DNA from: Kitasatospora sp. MAP12-44 | GTDB lineage: Bacteria > Actinomycetota > Actinomycetes > Streptomycetales > Streptomycetaceae | Direction: 5' to 3' | Assembly (NCBI RefSeq): GCF_029892095.1 | Contig: NZ_JARZAE010000004.1 | Span: forward strand, 6,510,001 to 6,574,000 | DNA length: 64,000 nucleotides | Shown: positions 8,165 through 17,200 of the stretch, piece by piece | How positions within the stretch are numbered: the first letter of the stretch is position 1 | How the letters are laid out: each line of letters starts with the position of its first letter | Translations under genes and position numbers: made by a program | The notes under the pieces: model-generated | Told to the model about the DNA's origin: nothing | Database searches by the model: none | What the model saw: the letters and a program-made list of their open reading frames with translations, nothing else

Positions 8165-9916
8165 TCAGCCGCCGTGCCAGGAGTGCCACAGGGCTGCGTA
8201 TGTTCCGTTCAAGGCCACCAGTTCCTCGTGGGTCCCGAGCTCGGTGACCGATCCGGCGTCCATGACCGCGATGCGGTCGGCGTCGTGTGCGGTCTGCAGG
8301 CGGTGGGCGATCGCGATGACTGTGCGGCCTTTCAGTACCGCCGCGAGCGCGCGCTCGGTGTTGCGGGCGGTGGCCGGGTCGAGGAGGGCGGTCGCCTCGT
8401 CGAGAATCACCGTGTGCGGATCGGCGAGGACGACGCGGGCCAGGGCGAGTTGTTGGGCCTGGGCGCCGTCGAGGCGGTGGCCGTTCCCGGCGACGGTCGT
8501 GTTCAGGCCCTCGGGTAGGGCGTCGACCCATCCCGCGTCGACGGCGGCCAGTGCGGCCAGCACCTCGTCGGCTGTCGCACCCGCCTTGGCCAGCGTCAGG
8601 TTTCCGCGCAGCGTGTCGTCGAAGACGTGGTGTTCCTGAGTGACCAGCACGACCTGGCGGCGCAGACGTTCGGGCGGCAGGTCGGCGATCGGGATGCCGC
8701 CGACGGTGACAGAGCCATGGCTCGGTCGGTCGATACCGGCCAGCAGGCGACCGAGCGTCGACTTCCCCGCGCCGGACGCGCCGACGATCGCCAGCCGTTC
8801 CCCTGGCTGGACCACCAGATTGACCCCGTGCAGGACATCGCCGTGATCGGCGTTGTAGGCGAAGCGGACGTCGGCGACCTCGATGTGGTCGCCCTGCGGG
8901 ATCTCGCCGGTCGGCGCCTGCTCCTGGGGTGCCGCGGCCAGACCCTCGACCCGCGCGTAGGAGACGGCGGCGTTCTGCAGCATCTGGACCCACAGCAGCA
9001 TGGTGTCCAGCGGTCCTACCAACTGCCGCATGTAGACGGTCGACGCGACCACCGCCCCGAGCGAGATCTCGCCGTGCTCGTACAGGACTCCGCCGATCAG
9101 CAGGATCCCGGCCAGCGGCAGGACATAGGAGGCGTCGACCGTCGGGAACAGGACCAGGCGCAGCCGCAGCGAGCGCAGTTGGGCTTTGATGGAAGCGGCG
9201 AACGCGGTCTCGGCCGCCTCGATCCGCCGCCGCTGCAGGCCCAGCGCCTCCACGGTGCGCGCGCCGCTCGCGGTGCTCTCCAGGACGTCGGTGATCGCCG
9301 CGCCCGCGAGGCTCTGGGCCAGGAACGCGGGCCGGGACCGGCGCAGATACCAGCGCAGCACGAACACGTCACCGGCCAGGCACAGCACTGCGGATATCCC
9401 CAGCAGCGGGTTGAGGACCAGCACCGCGCCGGCGATGCACAGCACCTGGACCGCCGAGACGAAGATGATCGGTGCGGCGTCGCGCAGGGTCGTGGCGACC
9501 ATCCCGGCATCGCTCGTCCCGCGTGAGACCAGGTCGCCGGTCGTCGCGTGCTCGGCGACCGAGGCCGGCAGGGCGAGTGCGCGCTCGAGCATGCGCTCCC
9601 GGATACGGGCGGAGGTGCGTTCGCCGAAGCGCGCGCCGACGAGCAGCGCCCAGCGGGACAGCAGGATCTGGGCGAGCGCGAACACGACGATGACCAGGGC
9701 GTCGCGGTCCACTGCGGAAACCGAAGGATGCGCGCTGGTGACCGCGTCGACGATCCGGCCGAGGTAGGCCGGGCCGACCAGGGCCGCGATCGCCGCGAGC
9801 GCGTTCAGGGCGAGCGTTGCGGCGAAGGCGCGGCGATCGGACCGCACGTCCTGGCGCAACGCGGCCCTGACCTGTGGGGCGTCGGCGACGGGTATGCGGG
9901 GTATGCGGGGGTTCAC
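8165..9916 (-). CDS. ABC exporter half (TMD-NBD) with degenerate signature motif
   Basis: 583 residues: an N-terminal six-helix ABC_membrane domain (~30-310) and a C-terminal ATPase. Walker A is intact (GASGAGKST) and so is Walker B with the catalytic Glu (TVILDEATALLD), but the ABC signature LSGGQ is replaced by LDGAQAQQ. It starts at the GTG at 9916, which overlaps the stop of the partner gene. The two should assemble as a heterodimeric exporter. In such exporters one ATP site is canonical and one is not; here the canonical site would pair this Walker A/B with the partner's signature. Substrate unknown. Confidence 0.85.
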   Translation of the reverse strand: MNPRIPRIPVADAPQVRAALRQDVRSDRRAFAATLALNALAAIAALVGPAYLGRIVDAVTSAHPSVSAVDRDALVIVVFALAQILLSRWALLVGARFGERTSARIRERMLERALALPASVAEHATTGDLVSRGTSDAGMVATTLRDAAPIIFVSAVQVLCIAGAVLVLNPLLGISAVLCLAGDVFVLRWYLRRSRPAFLAQSLAGAAITDVLESTASGARTVEALGLQRRRIEAAETAFAASIKAQLRSLRLRLVLFPTVDASYVLPLAGILLIGGVLYEHGEISLGAVVASTVYMRQLVGPLDTMLLWVQMLQNAAVSYARVEGLAAAPQEQAPTGEIPQGDHIEVADVRFAYNADHGDVLHGVNLVVQPGERLAIVGASGAGKSTLGRLLAGIDRPSHGSVTVGGIPIADLPPERLRRQVVLVTQEHHVFDDTLRGNLTLAKAGATADEVLAALAAVDAGWVDALPEGLNTTVAGNGHRLDGAQAQQLALARVVLADPHTVILDEATALLDPATARNTERALAAVLKGRTVIAIAHRLQTAHDADRIAVMDAGSVTELGTHEELVALNGTYAALWHSWHGG

Positions 9917-11658
9917 CGGGCGGCCTCCTGGTCCCGTGGCGCGGTGGTGCGCGAGACGGTCGCGCGGTAGGCGGGGTCGGACAGCCGGAGCTCGTGATGG
10001 GTGCCCGTGGAGGCCACCCGCCCACCGATCAGGTGCAGGACGAGATCAGCTTGGTCGAGCACCAGCGGTGAGGACGTGGTGACCACGGTCGTCAGCCCCC
10101 GCCTCGCTTCCCGGAGTCGGGCTGCCATGGCGGCCTCGGTGTGCGCGTCCACGGCGGAGGTCGGCTCGGTCATCAGCAGGACCTCCGACCGTGCGTACAG
10201 GGCGCGGGCCAGCCGCAGCCGTTGCCGCTGGCCGCCGGAGAGATTGCGGGCCTGGGAATCGAGCGTCGAGTCGAGGCCCTCGGGCAGCGCGTCGACGATG
10301 TCGCCGGCCACCGCTGCCCTGACCGCGTGGCCGAGAGCCGGCTCGCGCGCCTCGAGGCGCCCGGCCACCGTCTCGCGCACCGTCCCGGCGAACAGGGCGG
10401 CGTCGTTCTCGGCCAGCAGGATGCGCGAGCGGAGCCGCGGGAGTGTCACCTCGTCCAGACGCACCCCGCCCCAGGTGGCATCCGACGCGGTGAAGCGGGC
10501 GAGGCGTTCGAGGACCCCGGCGCAGTCCGCAGGCTCGGCGCTGACCAGGGCGACGAACACACCGGGCGGAACCTCCACACCCGACAGCGGGTCGTGCAGC
10601 ACACCGGGGTCGAGGCCGAGCTCACGCACGCCCTCGCTGTGGTGATCGGGTTCGAGCGCCAGGAAGCGGATCACTCGGCGCGCGGCCACGGTCGCGGCCG
10701 TGAGCTGCTGCGCCCCCTCGATGAGGATGGAGACCGGCAGCACCAGCATCGCGACATAGCCGTAGACGGCGATCAGCTGGCCGACCGTGATCGACCCCTC
10801 GGCCGCCATCCTGGCCGCCACCCACGTGACGGCCGCCAGAAACAGCGTGGGCAACCCGGAGCCCAGCGCCTCGGTCCAGCTCGACGCGGCCCCGACCCGG
10901 TAGCCCTGACGGACCAGCGCCTGCGAATCCTCCCGGTAGCGCGCGAGATACGTCTGCTTGCCGCCGAGGCCTCCCAGTACGCGCAGGCCGGTGACGATGT
11001 CGATCAGCCTGTTGATGAGGACTCTGTGCTGCTCCCGGTACGACGTCATGGCCCCATGGGTGCGGTGCAGCACCGGCCCGACCGTCACGGCGATCACCGG
11101 CACGCCCGCCGACACGACGAGGGCGAGCAGCGGGGAGATGGCGAACAGCAGCACCGTGACCACCACGTACGCCACCACCGACCCGACCCCGGGACCGGTG
11201 ACGGTCAGCGACGTGGCGATGTCCTGGACGTCGCCCAGCCCGATCGCGACCACCTCTCCGGACGAGGACTTCCGGCCCAGCGCCGCCCCCAGCCGCGTCG
11301 AGTGGCGAACGGTCGAAAGGCCGATCTGATAGGCGGAATACGTGCGGATCCTCGTCATCGTGGCGTGCCGCAACCCGCCCACCACCGCGTTCGCCACGCA
11401 GACCGCCACCAGTGCCAGCACCCACCCGACCAGGGCGCCGGTGTTCCGCGGCCGCAGACCCTCGTCGATCGCCTGAGAGAGCAGGTAGGGAGGGGCCGCC
11501 AAGCCGACCAGCCACGTGCTGCCCAGCAGGGACGCCCGCAGGACCCGCCACTTCTGACCGGCCATCAGCCAGAGCAGGAAGTGCCACGGACTACGCAGGT
11601 GCCCGGGGCGCGGGTCGGCGTACTGGTCGGCGATGCGCGCAGCGTCGTGATCGGCCAT
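9913..11658 (-). CDS. ABC exporter half (TMD-NBD) lacking Walker A lysine
   Basis: 581 residues with the same TMD-NBD layout. The signature motif is canonical (LSGGQRQRLRLARAL), but the Walker A loop reads VSAEPADCAG, without GxxGxGK(S/T), and Walker B reads VLLMTEPTSAVD, with Thr where Asp is expected. This NBD is therefore unlikely to hydrolyse ATP itself. It overlaps the downstream half by 4 bases, ensuring equal synthesis. ATG at 11658 is the start. The defects are exactly complementary to those in the partner, so this is specialisation rather than decay. Confidence 0.85.
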   Translation of the reverse strand: MADHDAARIADQYADPRPGHLRSPWHFLLWLMAGQKWRVLRASLLGSTWLVGLAAPPYLLSQAIDEGLRPRNTGALVGWVLALVAVCVANAVVGGLRHATMTRIRTYSAYQIGLSTVRHSTRLGAALGRKSSSGEVVAIGLGDVQDIATSLTVTGPGVGSVVAYVVVTVLLFAISPLLALVVSAGVPVIAVTVGPVLHRTHGAMTSYREQHRVLINRLIDIVTGLRVLGGLGGKQTYLARYREDSQALVRQGYRVGAASSWTEALGSGLPTLFLAAVTWVAARMAAEGSITVGQLIAVYGYVAMLVLPVSILIEGAQQLTAATVAARRVIRFLALEPDHHSEGVRELGLDPGVLHDPLSGVEVPPGVFVALVSAEPADCAGVLERLARFTASDATWGGVRLDEVTLPRLRSRILLAENDAALFAGTVRETVAGRLEAREPALGHAVRAAVAGDIVDALPEGLDSTLDSQARNLSGGQRQRLRLARALYARSEVLLMTEPTSAVDAHTEAAMAARLREARRGLTTVVTTSSPLVLDQADLVLHLIGGRVASTGTHHELRLSDPAYRATVSRTTAPRDQEAAR

Positions 11659-11742
11659 GCCGCGACCCTATCGACCAGGGAAGTCCTCCACCGCAGCGGG
11701 ACCGCTCTAGGCGGTCACGGGCGGCTTCGTCGGCGGGCAGCG

Positions 11743-11774
11743 CTTCGCCCCGCCGGTCAGCCGGCGGGGCGAAG
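11743..11774 (-). terminator. Stem-loop after P450 gene
   Basis: Perfect 14-base stem (CTTCGCCCCGCCGG and its complement) with the tetraloop TCAG, 27 bases beyond the P450 stop. Strong intrinsic terminator candidate. Confidence 0.65.
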
Positions 11775-11800
11775 GGGTGCTGCAGAGGTCTGAGCTGTCG

Positions 11801-13018
11801 TCACCAGGTGACGGGGACGGAGTGGATGCCGAAGAGCAGGCCCTGGTGCTTGTACGGGAGTTCGGTGACCGGGGTGGCCAGCTTCAGGCCGGGGAGGCGG
11901 GAGAACAGGGTGGTGAAGACGATCTCCAGCTCCAGGCGGGCCAGGTTCTGGCCGATGCACTGGTGGACGCCGTAGCCGAACGCGACGTGCTGGCGGGCGT
12001 TGCGGTGGATGTCCAGGATGTCCGCGTTCGGGAACTGCTGCGGGTCGTGGTTGGCGGCCGCGCCGAGGGCTATCAGGCCCTCGCCGGCCTTGATGACCAC
12101 GTCGCCGAGGGCGATGTCCTCGGTGGCGGTGCGGAAGGTGACCAGGTCGGCGATGCTGAAGTAGCGCAGCAGCTCCTCGACGGCCTGCGGGACCAGCGAC
12201 GGGTCCGCCTGGATCTCGGCGAGCTGCTCGGGGTGCTCCAGCAGGGCGACCGCGCCCAGCGCGATCATGCTGGTGGTGGTCTCGTGGCCAGCGTTCAGCA
12301 GCACCATCGCGGTGCTGATCACCCGCTCGGCGTCGTAGGTCCCGCTCTCCTTGTACTTGACGATCAGTCGGCTGATCAGGTCCTGCTCGGGGGCCTTCTC
12401 CTTGTCGGCGACCAACTTGGCGAGGAAGGCCCGGATCTCGCCCATGGCGGCGCCGATCTCGGGCGGCGTGCTGCCCTGCCGTACCAGCACCTCGCTGATC
12501 CGGGTGAAGGTGTCGCGCTCCTCGTAGTCGACGCCCAGCAGCTCGCAGATCACCATCGCGGGCACCGGCACGGCCAGCGCCGGCACCAGGTCGGCGCTGC
12601 CGCCGGACTGCAGCATCTCGTCGATCCGCGCGTCCACGAGCTCCTGGATGCGCGGGCGCATGCCCTGGATCCGCTTGAGGGTGAACTCGTTGGTGACCAT
12701 GCGCCGGTGGGTGGTGTGCTCCGGCGGGTCGAGCGCGATCAGCGGGGTGGAGGACGGGCGCAGCGCCTGCGGCGGCACCTGGATCAGCCGGGGGCAGCCG
12801 GGCAGCGTCCGGTCGGAGCTGACCCGCGGGTCGGCCAGGATCTGCCGTACCAGGGTGTGGTTGGCGACCACCCAGGCGGTGGCGCCGGTCGGCAGGGTGA
12901 CCTTGCTGACCGGCTCGGTCTCCCGCAGCCCCGCGTACTCGGCCGGCGGGGAGTACGGGCATTTCCTGGCCATCGGGAAGGTCGGGAAGGACGTTTCGAT
13001 CGGCGCCGTGTCGGTCAT
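11801..13018 (-). CDS. Cytochrome P450
   Basis: 405 residues, the usual size for a soluble bacterial P450. The I-helix oxygen-activation motif AGHETTTS, the region HTTHRRMVTNEFT, and the heme loop FGYGVHQCIGQ with the thiolate Cys354 are all present. It resembles CYP105/107-type tailoring enzymes that hydroxylate or epoxidise secondary metabolites using ferredoxin electrons; no ferredoxin gene is adjacent. It follows the cupin gene on the same strand, but a stem-loop between them suggests at least partial separate termination. Likely a tailoring step of the block at 11.8-30 kb. Confidence 0.88.
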   Translation of the reverse strand: MTDTAPIETSFPTFPMARKCPYSPPAEYAGLRETEPVSKVTLPTGATAWVVANHTLVRQILADPRVSSDRTLPGCPRLIQVPPQALRPSSTPLIALDPPEHTTHRRMVTNEFTLKRIQGMRPRIQELVDARIDEMLQSGGSADLVPALAVPVPAMVICELLGVDYEERDTFTRISEVLVRQGSTPPEIGAAMGEIRAFLAKLVADKEKAPEQDLISRLIVKYKESGTYDAERVISTAMVLLNAGHETTTSMIALGAVALLEHPEQLAEIQADPSLVPQAVEELLRYFSIADLVTFRTATEDIALGDVVIKAGEGLIALGAAANHDPQQFPNADILDIHRNARQHVAFGYGVHQCIGQNLARLELEIVFTTLFSRLPGLKLATPVTELPYKHQGLLFGIHSVPVTW

Positions 13019-13081
13019 GGTGCTACCCCCATGGTGGTCTGTCAGGTCTTCAGGTCTTCAGGTCTGTTCGGATACGCGCGC

Positions 13082-13121
13082 GGGTGGCCGCCGACGCAGG
13101 CAACTGCGCCGGCGGCCACCC
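13082..13121 (-). terminator. Stem-loop after cupin gene
   Basis: Perfect 12-base arms (GGGTGGCCGCCG at 13082-13093 and its complement at 13110-13121) just past the cupin stop and before the P450 start. Confidence 0.55.
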
Positions 13122-13129
13122 CCAGTGGA

Positions 13130-13504
13130 CTACTTGGCCCAGGGCAGCGGCTGGCGGACATCGCTGCCCGGGGCGCCGGCCTGGCCGTCCGGAAGCATGG
13201 CGACGAGCGCCCGGCCGGGACCCTCGAGCACCCGGAACTGCCGGGGGATCTCGCCCTTGACCACGACGCACTCGCCCTCGACGACCTTGGCGCTCTCGCC
13301 CTCGACGTCGAACTCGAACGCCCCGCCGATGACCATCCACACCTGGTCGCGAGTGATCACGTGCAACGGCGACTCGGAGCCCTCGTTCATCTCGACCCGC
13401 CAGGTGCTCACCTCGTCGCTGCCCTGGCTCGGGCCTGCCAGCGAGGCGGTGACGGCCGCCGGGGTGGTGATGGTGCGCTCCTCGGTCTGCCTGATGACGT
13501 GCAT
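13130..13504 (-). CDS. Small cupin-domain protein
   Basis: 124 residues forming one cupin beta-barrel: SPLHVITRDQVWMVIGGAFEFDVEGE is cupin motif 1 and GEIPRQFRVLEGPGRALVAM covers motif 2. Only one clear His (in PLHV) of the usual two-His motif 1 is present, so metal binding is uncertain and a dioxygenase role cannot be assumed. It is divergent from the MFS exporter and upstream of the P450. It may be a cyclase-like or ligand-binding accessory protein of the pathway. Confidence 0.65.
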   Translation of the reverse strand: MHVIRQTEERTITTPAAVTASLAGPSQGSDEVSTWRVEMNEGSESPLHVITRDQVWMVIGGAFEFDVEGESAKVVEGECVVVKGEIPRQFRVLEGPGRALVAMLPDGQAGAPGSDVRQPLPWAK

Positions 13505-13633
13505 GGAAATCTCCCAACTCGTACTGCTCGAAAATCCAGACGAATGCGTCCTGCGTTGAAGAGCGTCCCAGCCCCCGCGCGCGCGGACAACCCTTGACCG
13601 ACCCCAGTTCGGCGGGTACCCCTGAATGCCTTT

Positions 13634-13640
13634 CTAGGGG
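13634..13640 (+). promoter_or_regulatory. CTAGGGG heptamer in the cupin/MFS divergent region
   Basis: The heptamer lies in the 217-base divergent space between the cupin and the exporter. The same heptamer, in either orientation, occurs at 18579-18585, 18634-18640 and 24314-24320, always in a divergent promoter region of this block. It is a candidate operator for the LAL regulator encoded at 19572-22316 (inference). Confidence 0.4.
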
Positions 13641-13721
13641 TGTTTCCGACTTACCGCGCACGACCGGAATGGGCAGGATTATGTGCGGTCCACCCTGCTT
13701 TCCCACTGATGTGGAGTGAAT

Positions 13722-15302
13722 ATGCAAACGGAAATCGGCCAGGGGCGCCGCCAGGCGATCCTGGTCCTGCTTGCCCTGACCGGCCTCGTCGTGGTCATGG
13801 ACCTGACGATTCAGAACGTCGCCCTGGAGACCATCCAGCGCGAACTGCACGCGTCCAGTGCCGGGCTCGAGTGGTCGATGGACTCGTATCTGATCACCTT
13901 CGCGGCCTTCATCTTCACCGGCGGCGTCTCGGCCGACCGCTTCGGCCGCAAGAAGACCCTGCTGGCCGGCCTGATTCTGTTCGGCGCCTCCTCGGCGCTG
14001 GCCGCCTCCTCGACGTCGATCGGTGAGCTGATCCTCTGGCGCAGCCTGATGGGCGTCGGCGCGGCACTGGTGCCGTCGGTGTCGCTGGCGATCCTGATCA
14101 ACGTCTTCCCGCCCGCCGAGCGCCCGCGCGCGATCGGCTGGTGGGCCGGTGCGGCCGGGATCGCCCTGGCGGTCGGTCCGGTGATCGGCGGCATGCTGCT
14201 CGAGGTGCTCTGGTGGGGCTCGGTCTTCCTGGTCAACGCGCCGGTGATCCTGGCGGCGGTGGCGCTGATCATCTGGCTGGTGCCGGAGTCCCGCAACCCC
14301 AACAACAACAGCTTCGACCCGCTCGGCGTGCTGATCTCGGTGCTGGCCGTCGGCACCCTGGTGTACGGCATCGTCCGGGGCGGCGACCACGACGACTGGC
14401 TGAGCCTGGCCACCGCGGGCCCGATCGTGCTGGGCCTGGCGCTGGTCGCCCTGCTGGTCAAGGTGGAGAGCCGGATCAAGCACCCCGCGCTCGACCTGAG
14501 CTTCCTGCGCAGCGTCCGCTACTCGGCGGGCACCTTCGCGCTGGCTCTGGCGTTCTTCGCGGTGCTCGGCGCGTTCTTCATCACCGCGCTGTACTTCCAG
14601 GGGGTGCACGGCTACTCGCCGTTCACCGCCGGCATGCTGATGCTGCCGATGGGCCTCGGCTCCTGGCTGATGTCCTTCCGCTCCGCCAAGATGGCCGCAC
14701 GCTTCGGCGCCGGCCCGGTGGTCGGCGGCGGGGCTCTGGCCATCGCGGTGGCCTTCGCCGGCTTCAGCCAGATGGACAAGTCCACCGGGATGCCGCTGAT
14801 CGTCCTGGCCCAGGTGCTGTTCGGTCTCGGCTGGGGCAGCATGGTCGCGCCCGCCACGGCCGCGCTGATGTCCGATGTCCCGATGGTCAAGGCCGGCGCG
14901 GGTCAGGCCGTCTCCCAGACGGTCCGCCAGGTGGCCGGCGCGCTCGGCGTCGCGATTATCGGCAGCCTGCTCGCGGTCAGCTACCGCTCCTCGCTCGGCA
15001 GCGCGATCGACGTGCTGCCGGCCGACGTCCGCGACCAGGCGGCCTCCTCGCTCGGCGCCACCATGCACGCCATCACCCAGGCCGGACTGCAGCCCGGTCA
15101 GGTGGCCGCGCTGACCACCCGGGCGACCCAGGCCTACCTGGACGGCATGCAGGTCACCATGCTCACCCTCACCGCGGTCTCGCTGGCCGCGGCCTTCATC
15201 GCGTACCGCTGGCTGCCCGGCGCCGCCAAGGCTGCTCCGGCCGCCCCGGTCGCTCCGGTCGCCGTGGCGCAGCCCGCCAAGGGCGAGCCCGCCCGCACGT
15301 GA
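13722..15302 (+). CDS. MFS drug exporter, DHA2 (14-TMS) family
   Basis: 526 residues starting at the ATG preceded by GGAG five bases upstream. Features are the first transmembrane segment AILVLLALTGLVVVMDLTI with the DHA2 motif Asp, ADRFGRKKTLLAG between helices 2 and 3, and many hydrophobic helices consistent with 14 TMS (EmrB/QacA type). The C-terminus is an Ala/Pro-rich tail. Such proton-driven exporters often give self-resistance to the cluster product. It is divergent from the cupin and convergent with the dehydrogenase, with a strong terminator between. Confidence 0.88.
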   Translation: MQTEIGQGRRQAILVLLALTGLVVVMDLTIQNVALETIQRELHASSAGLEWSMDSYLITFAAFIFTGGVSADRFGRKKTLLAGLILFGASSALAASSTSIGELILWRSLMGVGAALVPSVSLAILINVFPPAERPRAIGWWAGAAGIALAVGPVIGGMLLEVLWWGSVFLVNAPVILAAVALIIWLVPESRNPNNNSFDPLGVLISVLAVGTLVYGIVRGGDHDDWLSLATAGPIVLGLALVALLVKVESRIKHPALDLSFLRSVRYSAGTFALALAFFAVLGAFFITALYFQGVHGYSPFTAGMLMLPMGLGSWLMSFRSAKMAARFGAGPVVGGGALAIAVAFAGFSQMDKSTGMPLIVLAQVLFGLGWGSMVAPATAALMSDVPMVKAGAGQAVSQTVRQVAGALGVAIIGSLLAVSYRSSLGSAIDVLPADVRDQAASSLGATMHAITQAGLQPGQVAALTTRATQAYLDGMQVTMLTLTAVSLAAAFIAYRWLPGAAKAAPAAPVAPVAVAQPAKGEPART

Positions 15303-15313
15303 CCACCGGCAGA

Positions 15314-15352
15314 CGGAAGCGGGCCCCGGACGAGATCCGGGGCCCGCTTCCG
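15314..15352. terminator. Strong bidirectional terminator
   Basis: Perfect 17-base stem (arms 15314-15330 and 15336-15352) with a 5-base loop, between the convergent exporter (plus) and hydroxyacyl-CoA dehydrogenase (minus) genes. Confidence 0.75.
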
Positions 15353-15395
15353 TGTGTGTTGAGCCTTCCGTCTGTGCTGAGCGCGGGTCGACCGC

Positions 15396-17168
15396 TCAGC
15401 CGGCCAGCACCTCGTTGCGCGGCGGCACGGCCTTGAAGCCGAGACCGGTCTTGCGCCCGAGGTGCCCGAGCTTCACCAGCTGCTCCAGCAGCACGGCGGG
15501 GGCGAACTCCGGCGTCGGGAACTCCTCGTGCAGCCGGTGCTGGATGGCCAGCGAGACATCCAGCCCGATGGCGTCCAGCAGGGCGAACGGGCCCATCGGG
15601 TAGCCGAAGCCCAGCTCCACCGCCGCGTCCAGCTCCGCGACGCCCACGTCGTGCTGGTCGAGCATCCGCACCGCGCTGCCCAGGTAGGGGAAGAGCAGGT
15701 AGTTGACGATGAAGCCGGCCCGGTCCGGGCAGTCGACGCCGGTCTTGCCCAGCCGGGCGCAGAAGGCGTGCGCGACGGCCAGCGCGGCCTGGTCGGTCGA
15801 CTCGGTACGGACCACCTCGACCAGCCGCATGACCGGGGCCGGGTTGAAGAAGTGCAGCCCCAGCACGTCGCGGCGGCGCACGGTCGCCTCGGCGCAGTCC
15901 GCGACCGAGAGGCTGGAGGTGGTGGTGGCCAGCACGGCGCCGGGCCGGCAGACCGCGTCCAGGCGCCCGAACAGCTCCCGCTTCACCGCGAGGTCCTCGG
16001 CGACGGCCTCGATCACCAGGTCGCAGTCGCCCAGCGCGGCCAGGTCCGCGGTGCCCGCCAGCCGCTCCAGGGTCTGCGCCTTGCCGTCCGGGCTGATCCG
16101 GCCGCGCCGCACGCCGCGCAGCAGCGAGTCGCCGATGGCGCCGAGCGCCGCGTCGGCCTTCTGCTGGCTGCGGGCCACCAGCACTGTGCTGAAGCCCGCG
16201 GCAGCCACCACCTCGGCGATGCCGCGGGCCATCGTGCCGGAGCCCAGCACCCCGATCCGGCGCAGGTCGCACGGCGCGGCCGCGTCGGCCCCGTCCGCGG
16301 CCTGCTCGACCCGCGCGCCGAGCGCGTCGTAGCGGTGGAAGCCCGCCTCGGACTTGCGGCCCAGCAGGCCGGCCTCGACCATCCGGGTGAGCAGCGGCGC
16401 GGGTGCGAAGGCGGCCGCGCCGACCGAGTGGTGCAGGTCGGTCAGCACCTCGTGCGCGGTGTCCAGGCCGATCAGGTCCAGCAGCTCCAGCGGTCCGTAC
16501 GGCAGTCCGCAGCCGAGCCGCATCGCGGCGTCGATGTCCACCGCGTCGGCGTAGCCCTGCTCGTACAGGTCGACGGCGCGGTTCAGGTAGCCGTACACCA
16601 GCGCCATGGCGGCGTCGCCGGGCCGGGCGCCCACGCTCGCCTCGGTCAGGCCGAGTCCTGCCACCAGCGCCCGGACCTCGGCCAGGCACCCGGGGTCGGT
16701 GGCGGCGGTCCCGGTCAGCTCGACCTTGCCGACGCCGCCCGGCGGCAGGAAGAGCCGCAGTCCCACGGTGTGCGCGGGGCTGCCGGCGGCTATCGCCAGG
16801 TAGGGGACGGCCAGGGTCGAGGTGGTGGTGACCGTCGGGGTGGCCGGCCCGCAGCTCTCGTTGATCCGCCGCAGCACCTCGATCTTGGTCTCCCGCCGGT
16901 CGGGTACGGCCTCGAACACCACGTCGGCGGCGGCCAGCTCGGCCAGGTCGGACGTCAGGGTGACGGTCCGCTCGGCCGTCAGCACCGTGCCCGCCGTCGC
17001 CTCGGCGCCGGCCTGTGCGGCGGCGGTGCGCCGGGCGACCCGCTCCAGCACGCCGGGGTCGCAGTCGACCCCGATCACGCGGTGGCCGGCGGTGGCCGCC
17101 AGCCCGAGCAGCGCCTCGCCCACCGTGCCCAGGCCGACGACCCCGATCACGCTCCGGTTGTGCTCCAT
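15396..17168 (-). CDS. 3-hydroxyacyl-CoA dehydrogenase with two fused modules
   Basis: 590 residues built from two complete 3HCDH units. The first has a GLGTVGEAL NAD motif and ends in GLLGRKSEAGFHRYD; the second has GSGTMARG and ends in GHLGRKTGLGFKAV. Each has the family HFFNP-type region (LRLFLPPGG, LHFFNPAPVM). Only the second unit keeps the expected His in HFFNP, so the first may be inactive. It would convert 3-hydroxyacyl-CoA to acetoacetyl-type CoA or the reverse. It lies 33 bases after ccr, so both likely make an acyl- or alkylmalonyl-CoA precursor. ATG at 17168 is chosen for its AAAGG spacing; ATG at 17177 is also possible. Confidence 0.85.
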   Translation of the reverse strand: MEHNRSVIGVVGLGTVGEALLGLAATAGHRVIGVDCDPGVLERVARRTAAAQAGAEATAGTVLTAERTVTLTSDLAELAAADVVFEAVPDRRETKIEVLRRINESCGPATPTVTTTSTLAVPYLAIAAGSPAHTVGLRLFLPPGGVGKVELTGTAATDPGCLAEVRALVAGLGLTEASVGARPGDAAMALVYGYLNRAVDLYEQGYADAVDIDAAMRLGCGLPYGPLELLDLIGLDTAHEVLTDLHHSVGAAAFAPAPLLTRMVEAGLLGRKSEAGFHRYDALGARVEQAADGADAAAPCDLRRIGVLGSGTMARGIAEVVAAAGFSTVLVARSQQKADAALGAIGDSLLRGVRRGRISPDGKAQTLERLAGTADLAALGDCDLVIEAVAEDLAVKRELFGRLDAVCRPGAVLATTTSSLSVADCAEATVRRRDVLGLHFFNPAPVMRLVEVVRTESTDQAALAVAHAFCARLGKTGVDCPDRAGFIVNYLLFPYLGSAVRMLDQHDVGVAELDAAVELGFGYPMGPFALLDAIGLDVSLAIQHRLHEEFPTPEFAPAVLLEQLVKLGHLGRKTGLGFKAVPPRNEVLAG

Positions 17169-17200
17169 CGTTTCCATACCTTTCGTCGTGGCCGCGCGCC

